Position numbers and translations under genes: made by a program. DNA of 5,949 nt from Planctomycetota bacterium (GTDB lineage: Bacteria > Planctomycetota > Planctomycetia > Isosphaerales > Isosphaeraceae): the NCBI GenBank assembly GCA_021818605.1, contig JAKAUH010000659.1, positions 1 to 5,949 on the forward strand, given 5' to 3'. Below, piece by piece: positions 1 through 5,809 of the stretch; within the stretch, counting starts at the first letter, position 1; every line of letters begins with the position of its first letter. The notes under the pieces were generated by a model, which saw only the letters and a list, made by a program, of their open reading frames with translations, searched no databases and had not been told where the DNA came from.

Positions 1-645
1 GTTCGGCGCCGAAATCTCGACGCTTTGTCGCGTAAAGTGTCAAGTTGCCGGTGGGAGTTTTGGGACGATCCCCGCATCTGGATTCGGGATGCCGAACGGC
101 AAGGCAGCCCGATCCTGCCGGCCGCGCTGTCCCGCTCGATCAAGGTCGGCAAAGGCCGGCCCAGTTTCCGGCCGCCGGTGCGGGCCGGACGAGATTGGAG
201 CCCTCGGGCGGTCCGGGATCGGGTCTGGCCAGCACGGGCCATGATCGGCGGCCGGGACGGATGGACGGAAGGGTCGGGCTCGGTCGGGGGCGATCGGTGC
301 CGCCGGATCTCGTCCGACCGGCCGGATATCATTCCGCCGCCAGGGACCGACACCTGTCACGGGGACGTTGTTCGATCCGGCTGCCCCCGGCTTCCGGTTC
401 TATCCGCGTTCCCCGTCCGTCCCTGGTCCCGGTCCGCACCCACCCGGCGACGTGGTCGTAACCGACCATGCGGCCGGGAACAAGGGCTCGCTCGACGGAG
501 ACTGGGCGGTCGACCGGGCCTCGCCGGACAAAATGTGTGTGATTCGGCCGGGCTCGACGCCTATTCTCTTGAGGAGACGTCTTCGAAGGGATGGTCGCGA
601 ACCTCGATGCCGCCGAACGGCCTCGTTCGGAAGAAGAGGCGCCAC
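1..645. other. Region without a supported gene
   Basis: I see no credible gene in this stretch. Several frames are open on both strands, but their translations are runs of Arg, Pro, Gly and Ser with no recognisable motif, as random high-GC DNA gives. The only local structure I can point to is a perfect 12-bp palindrome, TTCGGCGCCGAA, at 2-13. It could be the end of an upstream feature cut by the window edge. The final 80 bases probably carry the promoter and leader of the gene starting at 646. TATTCT at 562-567 is a possible -10 box, but no convincing -35 hexamer lies at the right distance. Confidence 0.5.
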
Positions 646-1530
646 ATGACCACGATCGATCGGATCCGGAAACACGCCGCGATGGGCCTCGTGATAGCGG
701 CGGCCGTTTGCATCCATGTCGGCGCGGGAGTGGGCGAACAGGTCGCCCTGGCGCAAGCGAAAGCACCTTACGGGTTCGTGCAGTTTGGCCCCAATCACGC
801 ATTCGAGATGCCGGGCTACGGGGTCACGGCCTCGCCGGTCGTGCCGCAATTCGGAATCGGTCCCGTCGTGCCCGGCCCGGCCCAGCCGCATTCCAAAAGC
901 CTGCCCAACTTTCTTCCCTACTCGAATAACCCCAGCCAATTTGGTGCCGCTCTCGCCGCCGACAGCACCGCGTACGCTGGCTTCGGGTTCGGCGGTCTCG
1001 GGTTCGGCGGCGACGGGTATCCGGGCATGATGGGCGCCGGGATGATCGGTGCACCCGGCATGTACGGATACTGGGGAGGGCCGGACTCTGGCATCAGGAT
1101 GTCGCTGCCGCCCATGCCGGAAATCGGCGGCGGGACCTATCGCGCCGGCAATCAGCTCCCTGATGCGAACGTCGGGATGGGTCAGGGCTTCGGAAATCCG
1201 GCGGCTCCAGCCGCGGGAAACGCCGGGCAGTTCTCAAACGGGGCGCCGTCCGAGGATGCATTCGACCGGGCAGCAAGCGGCCGCGCGTCACCGACGCGGC
1301 AGATCCGATCGAGGAAAGTGAAGGCAGCCCGGCGACCGGGCGTACACAAGCACTTGCCTCGGCCGCCGAGGAAGGTCGAATCCAGGATCACTGAAAAAAT
1401 GACAAGGCCTCCTGAAGTCTCCAGCGCGCCTTCTGAACGTGCAAACAGGCCACCGGAAAAGCCGAGCACCCGCAAGCCTGACCGGGCCCGGCCAGCCCCG
1501 AGGAAATCCGTACTCGGTTCGCCTCGGTAG
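646..1530 (+). CDS. Hypothetical secreted protein, Gly-rich with a basic Pro/Arg-rich tail (294 aa)
   Basis: I do not recognise a family. The N-terminus is a clear signal peptide: Arg6, Arg8 and Lys9, a hydrophobic stretch at about residues 12-30, and a likely signal peptidase I site after Ala38 (ALAQA, then KAPYG). Residues 39-205 are rich in Gly, Pro, Phe, Tyr and Met, with Gly-Phe-Gly and Gly-Met clusters at about 110-142. From about residue 206 the composition changes: some 26 Arg/Lys in 90 residues, many in Arg-Pro-Pro or Lys-Pro contexts, suggesting a disordered tail that might bind an acidic surface, nucleic acid or envelope polymer. That role is inference. The frame is open back to base 25, but I chose ATG 646 because it has an AAGAGG purine stretch 6 bases upstream and is immediately followed by the signal peptide, while the upstream translation looks non-coding. 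G/C at third positions is high in the body and lower in the last 50 codons. The gene stands alone. Confidence 0.7.
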   Translation: MTTIDRIRKHAAMGLVIAAAVCIHVGAGVGEQVALAQAKAPYGFVQFGPNHAFEMPGYGVTASPVVPQFGIGPVVPGPAQPHSKSLPNFLPYSNNPSQFGAALAADSTAYAGFGFGGLGFGGDGYPGMMGAGMIGAPGMYGYWGGPDSGIRMSLPPMPEIGGGTYRAGNQLPDANVGMGQGFGNPAAPAAGNAGQFSNGAPSEDAFDRAASGRASPTRQIRSRKVKAARRPGVHKHLPRPPRKVESRITEKMTRPPEVSSAPSERANRPPEKPSTRKPDRARPAPRKSVLGSPR

Positions 1531-1548
1531 AGCGCCAGCCGCTTGCGC

Positions 1549-1655
1549 GGAAAAAAGGGACACGTGGAAAAAGGGGACACAACTAATAATGGTTACAATC
1601 ACCCAGTATTGGTTGTGTCCGCTTTCTTCGCTCCTCTGTCCGCTTTCTTCGCTCC
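1549..1655. repeat. Composite palindromic repeat (REP-like) with paired direct repeats
   Basis: This block has three parts. On the left are two 15-base direct repeats that differ at one base, GGAAAAARGGGACAC, at 1549-1563 and 1566-1580. In the middle is an imperfect inverted repeat: 1575-1592 pairs with 1603-1620 at 16 of 18 positions, plus one G/T wobble, around a 10-base loop. On the right are two perfect 19-base repeats, TGTCCGCTTTCTTCGCTCC, at 1616-1634 and 1637-1655. The reverse complement of the right repeat resembles the left one (purine-rich, ending GGACA), so the whole block is roughly symmetric. Purine-rich GGGGACA units of this kind resemble REP elements mobilised by single-strand REP-associated (Y1) transposases, but that is a resemblance only and no such transposase is present here. 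The hairpin lies 45 bases after the stop of the gene at 646-1530 and may also end its transcript. Confidence 0.65.
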
Positions 1656-1659
1656 CATG

Positions 1660-2190
1660 GCCTGCTCCATCCGCGGCCACGAACCCAGGAGTTGGGCCCT
1701 GGCGAAGACCAGTTTGGCGCCATCCCGGTCCTGGATGTTCGCCGGGTGAACCACCACGGCCAACAACAATCCCAGCGTATCCACACAAGAGATGCCGCTT
1801 GACCCCGTTGATCTTCTTGCCCGCGTCGTAACCCCGTTGGCCGCTGGTTCAAGTCGCCTTGACGGTCTGACTGTCGATGCTGCCGGCGCTGGGTTGAGCC
1901 TCTTTCCCGGCCGCCTCCCGGACCCGACTCCGGAGCGTATCATGGATCCGCTGCCAGAGCCCGTTGCGACGCCATTGGTGGAAATCGTCCCGGACGGTCC
2001 CCTCGGGCGTGCGAAAATCATGGGGTAAGGCCTTCCAGGCACACCCCGTGGTCAGGACGTAGTCAATGGCATCGATCACCTCGCGAAACTGGACCTAGCG
2101 AGGAGCCCCCGCCGGCACAGGCGGAGGCAACAACGGTTCAATGATCACCCATTCGGCGTCGGTCAGGTCGCTGGGATACGGCTTGCGGCT
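1660..2190 (-). pseudogene. Degenerate IS5-family (IS427-like) transposase
   Basis: Read on the minus strand with corrections, this gives the N-terminal two thirds of an IS5-family DDE transposase. It opens with KPYPSDLTDAEW and IIEPLLPPP, typical of the N-terminal DUF4096-type region. It continues through DYVLTTGCAWKALPHDF, the block VRDDFHQWRRNGLWQRIHD, then IDSQTVK (containing the first catalytic Asp), RGYDAGKKINGVKRHLL, and VDTLGLLLAVVVHPANIQD. It cannot make a full protein. There is a TAG stop at 2095-2097, a TGA stop at 1849-1851 and a one-base insertion near 1785. Similarity ends at about 1656-1663, before the expected WADGGY-type segment, so the second Asp and the final Glu are absent. 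No ATG lies before the conserved start. I could not identify terminal inverted repeats or a target-site duplication. The truncated end touches the composite repeat at 1549-1655, suggesting a later rearrangement. It is best read as a dead insertion-sequence fragment. Confidence 0.88.
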
Positions 2191-2293
2191 GGCGGTGTCC
2201 CTGGGAAGCCCTGGGTTGAGAGATCAAGGAGCAGCCGTAGATAACCCAGATCCCTATGCCCCGTCCAGACTATCATGATTCCCGCGCCCTTTC

Positions 2294-3178
2294 TCACAAC
2301 CTGAGCTGCTGGACCAGGCGGTTGACGATGAGGTCGGCGGTGTTGATGGCCATGAAGTGGCCGCCGGGCAGGATGTGGGCCTCGGCGTCGGGGAGGGCCT
2401 GGACCATCTTCCAGGCCATGGCCGGCGGGACGATGTTGTCGGTCAGCCCGTGCCAGAGCGTGACGCGACGATCGGCGGGGAGCCGGTGGAGCGGGAAGCC
2501 GTAGGTGCGGTAGAGGCGCAGCTCCTGCGCCATGCCCTCGGCACCCTCGGAATTGGCGAATACCTGGCGGATGTCTTCCAGGAATAGCTCGAAGACCTCG
2601 CGACGGTCGAACAACCGCCGGTCGGCGGTCGCCCAGGTCTTCACCAACCGCTCGAGAAACCGCTCGGGATGGGCGTGGAACCGCCGCCCCGCGTGGCGGA
2701 AGACATTCCGCGCCAGGCGGGGCGCCCGCGAGCCGGCCGCCAGGACCAGCCGTCGGCGAGCATCCATCCCCCGCAACGAGCCGGGCAGGTGCGACGGCCC
2801 CATCCCACTGATCACCGTCGCCGTTCGAACCCGCTCGCCCAGCCGGTACAAAACGCCCAGGGCATACGGCGTCCCGCCCGAGATCCCGATGACGCTGAAC
2901 TCGCCGATCCCGAGGATTTTGGTCAGGTCCTCGATGTCCGGGACCGCCTCGAGCGCGCTTCTTCGCGCGACGAACTCGGATCGCCCGACGCCCGGCCGGT
3001 TCGGGGCGATGATCCGCAGCCCGGCCCGCTCGGCCTGTTCGCTGACGTAAGACGCCTGGTGGTACGAGCCCAGCAGTCCGTGGAAAAAGAACGCCGGATG
3101 GCCCCCGGGGTCGCCGTATTCCCGTACCTCGAGCGGTCGTCCGTCCCTCAGCACCAGGATCTCGGCACCGACACCCAT
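2294..3178 (-). CDS. Alpha/beta fold hydrolase (294 aa)
   Basis: This is an intact cytoplasmic alpha/beta hydrolase, probably an esterase-like serine hydrolase of unknown substrate. An HGLLGS segment at residues 33-38 supplies the oxyanion hole. NRPGVGRS at 60-67 is this family's version of the common DRPGxGxS strand-turn. The nucleophile elbow is GISGG, with Ser100. A helical lid or cap region spans about 125-235. The acid is Asp247 in HGLTDNIVPP and the base is His274 in PGGHF, so the triad Ser100-Asp247-His274 is complete. The length is normal for single-domain members. No signal peptide or membrane segment is visible. The ATG at 3176-3178 is the only sensible start, because an in-frame TAG lies five codons upstream (3191-3193). 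The gene is divergent from the DUF1559 gene, with a 448-base spacer between them, and its 3' end faces the transposase remnant, so it appears to be transcribed alone. The fold assignment is firm. The substrate, and so any gene symbol, cannot be given. Confidence 0.9.
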   Translation of the reverse strand: MGVGAEILVLRDGRPLEVREYGDPGGHPAFFFHGLLGSYHQASYVSEQAERAGLRIIAPNRPGVGRSEFVARRSALEAVPDIEDLTKILGIGEFSVIGISGGTPYALGVLYRLGERVRTATVISGMGPSHLPGSLRGMDARRRLVLAAGSRAPRLARNVFRHAGRRFHAHPERFLERLVKTWATADRRLFDRREVFELFLEDIRQVFANSEGAEGMAQELRLYRTYGFPLHRLPADRRVTLWHGLTDNIVPPAMAWKMVQALPDAEAHILPGGHFMAINTADLIVNRLVQQLRL

Positions 3179-3208
3179 GACTCGCCCGGGCTAGCGCCCG
3201 GCCTCCCC
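3179..3208 (-). promoter_or_regulatory. Structured leader: displaced Shine-Dalgarno plus hairpin before the hydrolase ATG
   Basis: On the minus strand the best Shine-Dalgarno match, GGGGAGG (3202-3208), lies too far from the ATG at 3178 in linear distance (23 bases). Between them sits a perfect 6-bp hairpin, CCGGGC-GCTA-GCCCGG (3186-3201), followed by GCGAGTC and the ATG. Folding the hairpin would leave about 7 bases between the Shine-Dalgarno and the start codon, a normal spacing. Hairpins that shorten this distance are known from phage T4 genes 25 and 38. Its use here is inference; many planctomycete genes lack a Shine-Dalgarno altogether. Confidence 0.4.
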
Positions 3209-3350
3209 TGCCCGTCTCCCTCGTTGCCGTCCACGCCCTGCCCACCGCCGGGGCCGGCCGCCGGGGCGTTCTCCTCGATTCTGCCCGCGACCGACCCACG
3301 AGATCAGTTCGCTCCCACGACGTTCTCATTCACCCAATCCGCTCGAAACG

Positions 3351-3453
3351 ACTCGCATCCTCGCCCGGGCGCGTGACATTCCGCCTGCCGGCTGCGGGTG
3401 GTCCAGTGCGACGTGGATACTCGCATCCTCGCCCGGGCGCGTGACATTCCGCC
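3351..3453. repeat. Two perfect 35-bp direct repeats in the divergent intergenic spacer
   Basis: The copies are at 3351-3385 and 3419-3453. They are identical over 35 bases, separated by 33 unrelated bases, and differ immediately outside both ends. Each begins ACTCGCATCC and ends GTGACATTCCGCC, and each contains the perfect 10-bp palindrome CGCCCGGGCG (3362-3371 and 3430-3439). They lie in the 3179-3626 spacer, which is upstream of both the hydrolase (minus) and the DUF1559 gene (plus) and in which I see no gene. They could be paired binding sites for a regulator, two copies of a dispersed genomic repeat, or a local duplication. I cannot tell these apart from one window. Confidence 0.85.
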
Positions 3454-3614
3454 CAGCCCCATCGCCCATAACAGAGGGAAGACCTCGCTGAACGTCGAAT
3501 CGAATCCCTGAAAGAATTCGTCAACAGCAAGGGAAAACCCATTGATGCAAACACTGGCAGACAGCCCGAATCATCGCGTCTGTGGAAATCGGGACGGTGC
3601 TTGACTTTGATCCT

Positions 3615-3620
3615 GGAGGA
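3615..3620 (+). promoter_or_regulatory. Ribosome binding site that fixes the DUF1559 start
   Basis: GGAGGA lies 6 bases before ATG 3627. It is the best Shine-Dalgarno match in the window, and it selects this ATG over the in-frame GTG at 3582, which has no comparable site and would place 15 extra residues, including several acidic ones, in front of the basic prepilin leader. Confidence 0.75.
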
Positions 3621-3626
3621 CCGGCG

Positions 3627-4931
3627 ATGACGTCGCGACGACGATCAGAAGGACGATGTCGGGGGTTCAGGGGGTTCACGCTGATTGAGCTTCTCGTCGT
3701 GATCGGCATCATTGGAATACTGGTCGCGTTGTTGCTGCCGGCGATCCAGTCGGCGCGCGAGGCCGGCCGTCGCACGCAGTGTCAGAACAACATGAGGAAC
3801 GTGGGGCTGGGGATTCTCGGCTACGCCAACCTCTTCGGCAAGTTCCCGCCGGCGGGCGTGATCACCGACGACCCAGGGAAGGGCAATCCCCCTCCGCCGG
3901 CGATCGATGTTCCGCGGAACCAGGGGATCGTGAGCTGGCACGATCCGACCTGCACGCCTGACGGCGCCGAGATACCGATGTATAGATGGGTTTTCGAGAT
4001 TCTGCCGTTCATCGACCAGCAGGATCTGTCCAATAGCTGGACCAAGACGGGTGTCATCTCGGGAGGCGGCGCGATGCCGTTCTCGTACCTGAGCACGATG
4101 AACACGCAGTTGGGTCAGCCGAGCAACTACGAGATCAGCTCGACGCCGCTGGGGGTTCTGCGATGCCCGGATGACACCAATTCGGTGCCCGGCCAGGGGA
4201 ACCTGAGCTACGTCGTCAATGGCGGCTTCTCGCTCTGGCCGGCGCTGCCGATCGGCTGGGTCCCGGCGGCCTACGACGAGCAGGCGCACGCGACATCGTA
4301 CGGCGGATACGCGGGCATGGGATGGGCCTCGCCTACGCAGGGGTGGGGCGGGAATGTCAACGTCTGCAAAAAGATGGGCGTGATGTTCCTCGAGGATTAC
4401 GGCCCGGCCGGCCCCCAGGCAACGCAGATGCCCTGGAACGTGCGGACGACCTTCGCCATGATCACCGACGGCAGCAGCAACACGATCCTGCTCAGCGAGA
4501 ACACCCTGGCCGGCGCCGGCTCGCCGAGCGTCTACTCGAAGGGGGCCGAGACCAACTGGGCGGCGCCGCTGGCCAGCTTCTGCATGTTCTTCGGACCGCC
4601 CCTGATCTGCGGCTTGCAGGGGAACTGCACGGCGGGGCAATTGCAGCCGCAGGGGCCCGGCGTGGACGGGCCGGGCTGGGCGCTGGCCAACCAGGTGGGC
4701 ACCTACGAGAACATCAATTACGGGATCAATCTGACGATCAAGGGTTCCTTCCCGTTTTCCAACAGCAACCATCCGGGCGGTTGCAACATGTTCTTCTGTG
4801 ACGGGGCCACGCGATTCATCCGGACGTCGATCGACGGCACCGTGTACTCCAAGATCATCACCCCCGCCGGCAGCAAGCTCCCGATTTATGCCCGGCAGCT
4901 TCCGGTTTCGCAGGATGCGTTTGCGCAGTAA
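3627..4931 (+). CDS. DUF1559 domain protein with prepilin-type N-terminal cleavage/methylation signal (434 aa)
   Basis: This is a planctomycete DUF1559 (SBP_bac_10-type) protein. The N-terminus has a short basic leader (residues 1-16), then the type III signal RG|FTLIELLVVIG. A prepilin peptidase would cut after Gly16 and methylate Phe17, and the invariant Glu5 of the mature form is Glu21. Residues 17-39 form the hydrophobic helix and run into the conserved PAIQSAREAGRRTQCQNN block. Further family signatures follow: LRCPDD at 178-183, ITDGSSNTILLSEN at 279-292, and near the C-terminus an exact H-X9-DG motif (His382, Asp392, Gly393). The length is at the upper end of the usual range. By analogy with pseudopilins the protein should sit in the inner membrane with its globular domain outside the cytoplasm. 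The family has no firmly established biochemical role, though its many paralogues per genome suggest envelope-associated or surface-structure functions. The gene is monocistronic here, with a strong ribosome binding site and a plausible terminator 134 bases downstream. No damage is visible. Confidence 0.95.
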   Translation: MTSRRRSEGRCRGFRGFTLIELLVVIGIIGILVALLLPAIQSAREAGRRTQCQNNMRNVGLGILGYANLFGKFPPAGVITDDPGKGNPPPPAIDVPRNQGIVSWHDPTCTPDGAEIPMYRWVFEILPFIDQQDLSNSWTKTGVISGGGAMPFSYLSTMNTQLGQPSNYEISSTPLGVLRCPDDTNSVPGQGNLSYVVNGGFSLWPALPIGWVPAAYDEQAHATSYGGYAGMGWASPTQGWGGNVNVCKKMGVMFLEDYGPAGPQATQMPWNVRTTFAMITDGSSNTILLSENTLAGAGSPSVYSKGAETNWAAPLASFCMFFGPPLICGLQGNCTAGQLQPQGPGVDGPGWALANQVGTYENINYGINLTIKGSFPFSNSNHPGGCNMFFCDGATRFIRTSIDGTVYSKIITPAGSKLPIYARQLPVSQDAFAQ

Positions 4932-4959
4932 TCGTCTGTGCCGGAAGGCTCCGAGGCCG

Positions 4960-5026
4960 TCGTGTCGGGCGGGCATCGCTTACCAAGTTCAGGCCTCGAC
5001 CGGTGGGCAATGCCCACCCGACACGA
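4960..5026. repeat. Inverted-repeat element with an inner GGTGGGCAATGCCCACC palindrome
   Basis: Arms 4960-4979 and 5007-5026 are inverted copies matching at 18 of 20 positions, with mismatches at 4970/5016 and 4977/5009. Both mismatches become G-U wobbles in a minus-strand transcript. The right arm overlaps a second, perfect palindrome, GGTGGGCA-A-TGCCCACC, at 5002-5018. From general knowledge, the GTGGGCAATGCCCAC core recurs between genes in cyanobacteria, planctomycetes and other bacteria, and it is often mistranslated as GWALPT. I regard this as one copy of that dispersed element. It starts 29 bases after the DUF1559 stop codon and may affect the 3' end of that transcript. Confidence 0.7.
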
Positions 5027-5064
5027 TCCAACCGCCCTGCTGGGACAGACTCCAGGTAGACCGG

Positions 5065-5089
5065 ACCGTTCCCGAGGCGGTTTTTCTTT
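5065..5089 (+). terminator. Possible rho-independent terminator after the DUF1559 gene
   Basis: A short stem pairs 5065-5070 (ACCGTT) with 5076-5081 (GGCGGT), two of the six pairs being U-G, around the loop CCCGA. It is followed directly by TTTTCTTT. The T-rich tract is unusual in this GC-rich sequence, which supports the call, but the stem is weak. A longer-range alternative pairs AACCGCC at 5030-5036 with GGCGGTT at 5076-5082. Confidence 0.4.
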
Positions 5090-5167
5090 CCCGCCCGGTT
5101 CTTTGCGTGACTGACAGACAGGTTCGCCGCGGGGAAATTTGCTCCGCGACGAGCCCGATTCCTCGAC

Positions 5168-5374
5168 TCAATCGAGGCGGCTGTCAGGCCGAGGGCCGCT
5201 TGTGTGCGGCTCGGACACTGCCTGCGGGCCCGGTACACCCGGCCGGCGGCCGGGAGGATCGGCGGCAGCCCGCCGACGTGCCAGGACCGCCGCGTCGTCG
5301 AGCCCGCGCGCCTTGATCCTCGACGCGATGAATTCCGCGAAGAAGCGGCGGGCGAAATCGCTGGTTGCGCTCAT
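5168..5374 (-). CDS. Small hypothetical protein (68 aa)
   Basis: This is an unrecognised small ORF. The first 40 residues look protein-like: MSATSDFARRFFAEF followed by an amphipathic, Ala/Arg/Asp-rich stretch likely to be helical. The last 28 residues are rich in Pro, Gly and Arg and look disordered. There is no signal peptide, and the N-terminal FARRFFAEF could be a short helix that touches a membrane or partner. Third positions are strongly G/C over the first 43 codons, clearly more so than in the competing frame on the same strand, which is the main reason to accept it. AGAGAG 8 bases upstream of the ATG is a modest ribosome binding site, and an iterated GGATCGG motif lies just upstream. 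Its first codons overlap the low-GC3 end of the frame starting at 5663. An alternative is that it is the remnant of a longer gene. Confidence 0.5.
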   Translation of the reverse strand: MSATSDFARRFFAEFIASRIKARGLDDAAVLARRRAAADPPGRRPGVPGPQAVSEPHTSGPRPDSRLD

Positions 5375-5663
5375 GACGGATCTCTCTATCTTGGATCGAT
5401 CGAGTCCTTGCGAGTCGGATCGGATTTGAATTGGATCGGATCGCGGCGGAAAGGCTGCGGATCGGGTTGGCGTCGGAATGGGACCCGTCGTGAGACGGGA
5501 TGAGGATCTTGCCGGCTCGCTCGCCCAATCGCTCGGATTCGGACGTGAGGCCATGCCCGCAGCTTGCCGCCGCTGGAGACCGTGCGACCGCCCACGCCGC
5601 CAGGAGCACGCAGAGTGCCCCGGCGAGTCGGCGACTCGCGGGTCCGAAAGACGGCGGCAGCAT
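5184..5663 (-). CDS. Possible small secreted protein with degenerate C-terminus (up to 159 aa)
   Basis: The start is a convincing signal peptide: Arg11 and Arg12, a hydrophobic core at about residues 13-27, and a signal peptidase I site after Ala33 (SPAAA, then SCGHG). Secreted planctomycete proteins whose mature end begins with an SCGH or SCGD motif are familiar to me from memory, but I cannot verify that this belongs with them. Codon bias is good for roughly the first 70 codons. After that the translation becomes repetitive (NPIRS, AIRSNSNPIR) and then Arg-rich, and it overlaps the 68-aa ORF in another frame. The true protein may therefore have been shortened by a frameshift, with the annotated C-terminal half spurious. 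A good promoter match lies upstream with a TSS near 5709. There is no Shine-Dalgarno before the ATG; the leader is pyrimidine-rich. The call is tentative. Confidence 0.4.
   Translation of the reverse strand: MLPPSFGPASRRLAGALCVLLAAWAVARSPAAASCGHGLTSESERLGERAGKILIPSHDGSHSDANPIRSLSAAIRSNSNPIRLARTRSIQDREIRHERNQRFRPPLLRGIHRVEDQGARARRRGGPGTSAGCRRSSRPPAGCTGPAGSVRAAHKRPSA
5393..5466. repeat. Iterated GGATCGG motifs upstream of the small ORF
   Basis: GGATCGGAT occurs at 5417-5425 and 5433-5441, GGATCGG recurs at 5459-5465, and the variant GGATCGAT is at 5393-5400. The longer string TTGGATCG occurs at 5391-5398 and 5431-5438. The cluster sits 19-92 bases before the start of the minus-strand ORF at 5374, where operators or iterons would lie. 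The spacings of 16, 24 and 26 bases are not regular multiples of a helical turn. Confidence 0.45.
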
Positions 5664-5716
5664 GAGAAGAGAATATCGATGGCTGATGAGTGCAGAGACC
5701 GGATGGACTGCATATG

Positions 5717-5745
5717 ACTCTAGTCCAGCGAGGCGCCGATGACAA
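5717..5745 (-). promoter_or_regulatory. Sigma70-type promoter candidate
   Basis: Read on the minus strand there is a -35 box TTGTCA (5740-5745, five of six to consensus), an ideal 17-base spacer, and a -10 box TAGAGT (5717-5722, four of six). Initiation would fall near 5709, giving a leader of about 46 bases before the ATG at 5663. It sits in the gap between the partial gene at the right edge and the possible secreted protein. Confidence 0.45.
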
Positions 5746-5809
5746 GTCTCTCGGGCAAGTCGGACGACGCACCGCACCGCGACTCGCACAGAGCCGGCTC
5801 GCACGCAGC

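Noticed and set aside
40..360. A 106-residue minus-strand ORF.
   Set aside because: It has no ribosome binding site and no motif, and its composition is dominated by Pro, Arg and Asp, as expected from the GGCCGG-rich DNA here.
25..645. An N-terminal extension of the gene at 646 reaching back to base 25.
   Set aside because: The extension would bury the signal peptide at residues 208-245, it looks like random high-GC translation, and ATG 646 has its own ribosome binding site.
1284..1394. An alternative, less basic C-terminus for the secreted protein if one base were missing near 1284 (reading TDAADPIEESEG and ending at 1394).
   Set aside because: It looked protein-like, but third-position G/C over 1291-1391 is clearly higher in the annotated frame (26 of 34 codons against about 20 of 34), so I kept the annotated tail.
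2163..3329. A 388-residue minus-strand frame overlapping the hydrolase.
   Set aside because: It runs in another frame over the intact hydrolase, which has a complete catalytic triad. Its translation is Arg/Pro/Gly-rich with no motif, a shadow of high-GC coding sequence.
3351..3453. A minimal CRISPR array: 35-bp repeats separated by 33 bases, with a palindromic core.
   Set aside because: The sizes fit, but there are only two repeats and one spacer, there is no leader-like AT-rich flank and no cas gene in the window. Two dispersed-repeat copies or paired sites explain it equally well.
3645..4976. A 443-residue frame antisense to the DUF1559 gene.
   Set aside because: It mirrors the G/C third-position bias of the real gene on the opposite strand. 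The translation is Arg-rich and motif-free, while the plus strand has unmistakable DUF1559 signatures.
5128..5177. Small hairpins (CGCGG/CCGCG at 5128-5148 and CCTCGA/TCGAGG at 5161-5177) as terminators for the minus-strand ORF ending at 5168.
   Set aside because: Neither is followed by a T-run on the minus strand, and stems of five or six pairs are common by chance at this GC content.
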